Assembly: GCF_007991635.1 (NCBI RefSeq)
Contig: NZ_BJYS01000008.1
Location: 62,001-126,000, forward strand
Reading direction: 5' to 3'
DNA: 64,000 nucleotides
Origin: Adhaeribacter aerolatus
GTDB lineage: Bacteria > Bacteroidota > Bacteroidia > Cytophagales > Hymenobacteraceae
The notes below the pieces were generated by a model. It was not told where the DNA came from. It saw only the letters and a list, made by a program, of their open reading frames with translations, and did no database searches. Shown one piece after another: positions 62,675 to 64,000 of the stretch (position 1 is the stretch's first letter; every line of letters begins with the position of its first letter). The position numbers and the translations under genes are program-made.

Positions 62675-64000
62675 TTATTTAGCACTAGCTTGTTGCAACA
62701 ACCAGGCGATTAAATCATTACCAGCTTCGAAATTCTGGTACTCAGCGGGTAGTTTACGCCCATCGGTATATTCGTTGTATAACCAGGGATCGCCCACGGC
62801 AAACACGGTTCCTTTGCCCACTTTGGCGGTAGCCATTACCACATCGCCTTTATGGTCCAGCGTCGATTTGGCCGGCGCTTTCAGATCTAAGGTGCTGATT
62901 TCTTTCAGGTACAATTGCTTGCCATTTTTTAAGATGGGGTGGTTAGCCGGCACCATTATTTTACCCATGTCGTACTGGTTGCCGGTTACCGGGTTCTTCA
63001 GTTCTTTTTTAAACTGGATACCAAAGGCTGCGGCCAGGGTATTAAATTTATCGAGTTCGGCATTGTTCTGGTCGTTGGCCATCAGCAACAGCACCCCGCC
63101 ATTATTCACCCATTGGCTAATGGCAGCTACGTGTTCCGGCCGGACATAATTGGGCTTGGCAGTTTCTTTTTCGGTGTCCGGATCTACGATGATGTACACG
63201 CTGGCTTTCTGCAGGTTGGCGGCGGTGGGAGCCGCTTTGAGTTCTTCGGTTTTAGCGCCTCTGTAGCGGGCATGTTCGCCGAGTAAAGAAAAGCCATTGT
63301 TGTCCATTTCTTCCCACTTATAATGAAACGGAATGGTTTGGCCAGCGGCATTCTTCATATACTCGTTGTTGAAGTAGCCATCGAGCAAAATGGTTTTGCC
63401 TTTGCCTACCTGCGGGATATCTCGCAGTTCCATTTCGTTAGCCGCCAATAAAAAAGCACCCACGCCTTTCGGATCGTTTACCACAACTTTCTCGCTGAGG
63501 TAATACTCGTAGGAGCCATCGCGGTACGGATTGCCGCCCAAACCGGCTACGCTAACGGTACCGTGCAAATTGGTCAGACCTTGCTCATCTACTTTAATAA
63601 ATTCTTTCTGAATGCCTGCGTAACCTCTTTTGGCCACCGCCTCGTATTTGGCCGGCAAATACCCCATGCGCACGCCTTTGGCCAAGGCATACACAAACAT
63701 GTTAGAGGCCGAAGCTTCTAAATAATTGCCTTTACCAGTTGGTTTATCCAATATCTGGTACCAAACGCCGCTTTTCTTATCCTGCACCGATTCTACCGCC
63801 GTCGCAAACCGGCTTAATATTTTCAGCAATTCGGCCCGTTTCGGATGCTTTTCCGGGAAATTTTCCAGCACATCTACTAAACCCATGCCGTACCAGCCCA
63901 TGGCGCGGCCCCAGAAATGCGGCGATAAACCGGTTTTCTTATCGGCCCATTTCTGTTGTTTCGATTCGTCCCAGCCGTGGTAAAGCAAACCGGTTTTCGG
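62675..64000 (-). CDS. GH88/GH105-family unsaturated uronyl hydrolase with C-terminal DUF4350/GATase1-like domain; 5' part outside window
   Basis: The visible 441 residues begin PKTGLLYHGWDESKQQ, which falls inside the (alpha/alpha)6 barrel. SPHFWGRAMGWYGMGLVDVL and SGVWYQILDKP are typical of YteR-like GH105 enzymes that hydrolyse unsaturated galacturonyl units from pectin fragments. From about residue 190 on, a second domain (VGKGKTILLDGYFNNE; WVNNGGVLLLMANDQNN; VFAVGDPWLYNEY) resembles DUF4350/glutamine-amidotransferase-like folds without a visible catalytic Cys. Such fusions occur in Bacteroidetes secreted enzymes. The signal peptide and the catalytic Asp residues are beyond the edge. It leads the uxaB-uxaA-uxaC genes. 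Confidence 0.85.
   Translation of the reverse strand, partial: PKTGLLYHGWDESKQQKWADKKTGLSPHFWGRAMGWYGMGLVDVLENFPEKHPKRAELLKILSRFATAVESVQDKKSGVWYQILDKPTGKGNYLEASASNMFVYALAKGVRMGYLPAKYEAVAKRGYAGIQKEFIKVDEQGLTNLHGTVSVAGLGGNPYRDGSYEYYLSEKVVVNDPKGVGAFLLAANEMELRDIPQVGKGKTILLDGYFNNEYMKNAAGQTIPFHYKWEEMDNNGFSLLGEHARYRGAKTEELKAAPTAANLQKASVYIIVDPDTEKETAKPNYVRPEHVAAISQWVNNGGVLLLMANDQNNAELDKFNTLAAAFGIQFKKELKNPVTGNQYDMGKIMVPANHPILKNGKQLYLKEISTLDLKAPAKSTLDHKGDVVMATAKVGKGTVFAVGDPWLYNEYTDGRKLPAEYQNFEAGNDLIAWLLQQASAK

Noticed and set aside
1-64000. tRNA, rRNA or tmRNA genes
   Set aside because: No cloverleaf-like segment or rRNA sequence was recognised in any gap when reading; a dedicated covariance search could not be run.

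Overview
The window reads as chromosomal DNA of a Gram-negative Bacteroidetes bacterium, most likely order Cytophagales (Hymenobacteraceae-like; the genus is my inference). The reasons are type IX secretion genes (sprA, porU, porV and a cargo protein with a C-terminal sorting domain), promoters matching the Bacteroidetes -33 TTG / -7 TAnnTTTG pattern, few Shine-Dalgarno sites, several TTG and GTG starts, and a glycan-degradation locus with secreted enzymes. I see no tRNA, rRNA, CRISPR array, phage, insertion sequence or defence island.

Left part (1-28.1 kb, nearly all + strand): after the start of a leftward membrane phosphatase-like gene come rimP-nusA-infB (ribosome maturation, transcription elongation, translation initiation); an enoyl-CoA hydratase; an envelope group (lipid-linked sugar flippase, dUTPase, sugar nucleotidyltransferase, TPR protein, DUF4292 lipoprotein, EnvC-like coiled-coil/M23 protein); two tandem tatA-like genes; gatA; a LysM lytic transglycosylase; malic enzyme; ruvA; and the 2415-residue translocon gene sprA.

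Middle (28.1-45 kb): gcvH, a VanZ-like protein, a frameshifted membrane protein gene, an AraC regulator, a YicC-type endoribonuclease, purQ, a large surface protein (peptidase-MA-like, TolB-like propeller and barrel), an FAD oxidoreductase, an MBL hydrolase, pssA, purS, then porU-porV and an M16-like protein that lacks the zinc motif. PorU and PorV together with SprA supply the outer-membrane translocon and the sortase of type IX secretion.

Right part (45-64 kb, mostly - strand): a GH127 beta-L-arabinofuranosidase, a T9SS cargo protein, a gene-poor stretch with a very strong hairpin, and a pectin/uronate catabolism cluster. The cluster holds a GH88/105-type unsaturated uronyl hydrolase (cut by the window edge), uxaB, uxaA, uxaC, two PfkB-type sugar kinases, KDPG aldolase, an ExuT-type transporter and a YhcH-family protein. 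Together these take galacturonate through tagaturonate, altronate, KDG and KDPG to pyruvate and glyceraldehyde 3-phosphate.

The most unusual non-coding signal is a family of inverted-repeat elements with the arm core TGTCATTCAGGAGGAAACT. Four clear copies and one possible relative lie in successive gene gaps of the uronate cluster, alongside an unrelated 175-bp inverted-repeat element and a perfect 21-bp hairpin. I did not find evidence for a wholly new enzymatic or defence system.
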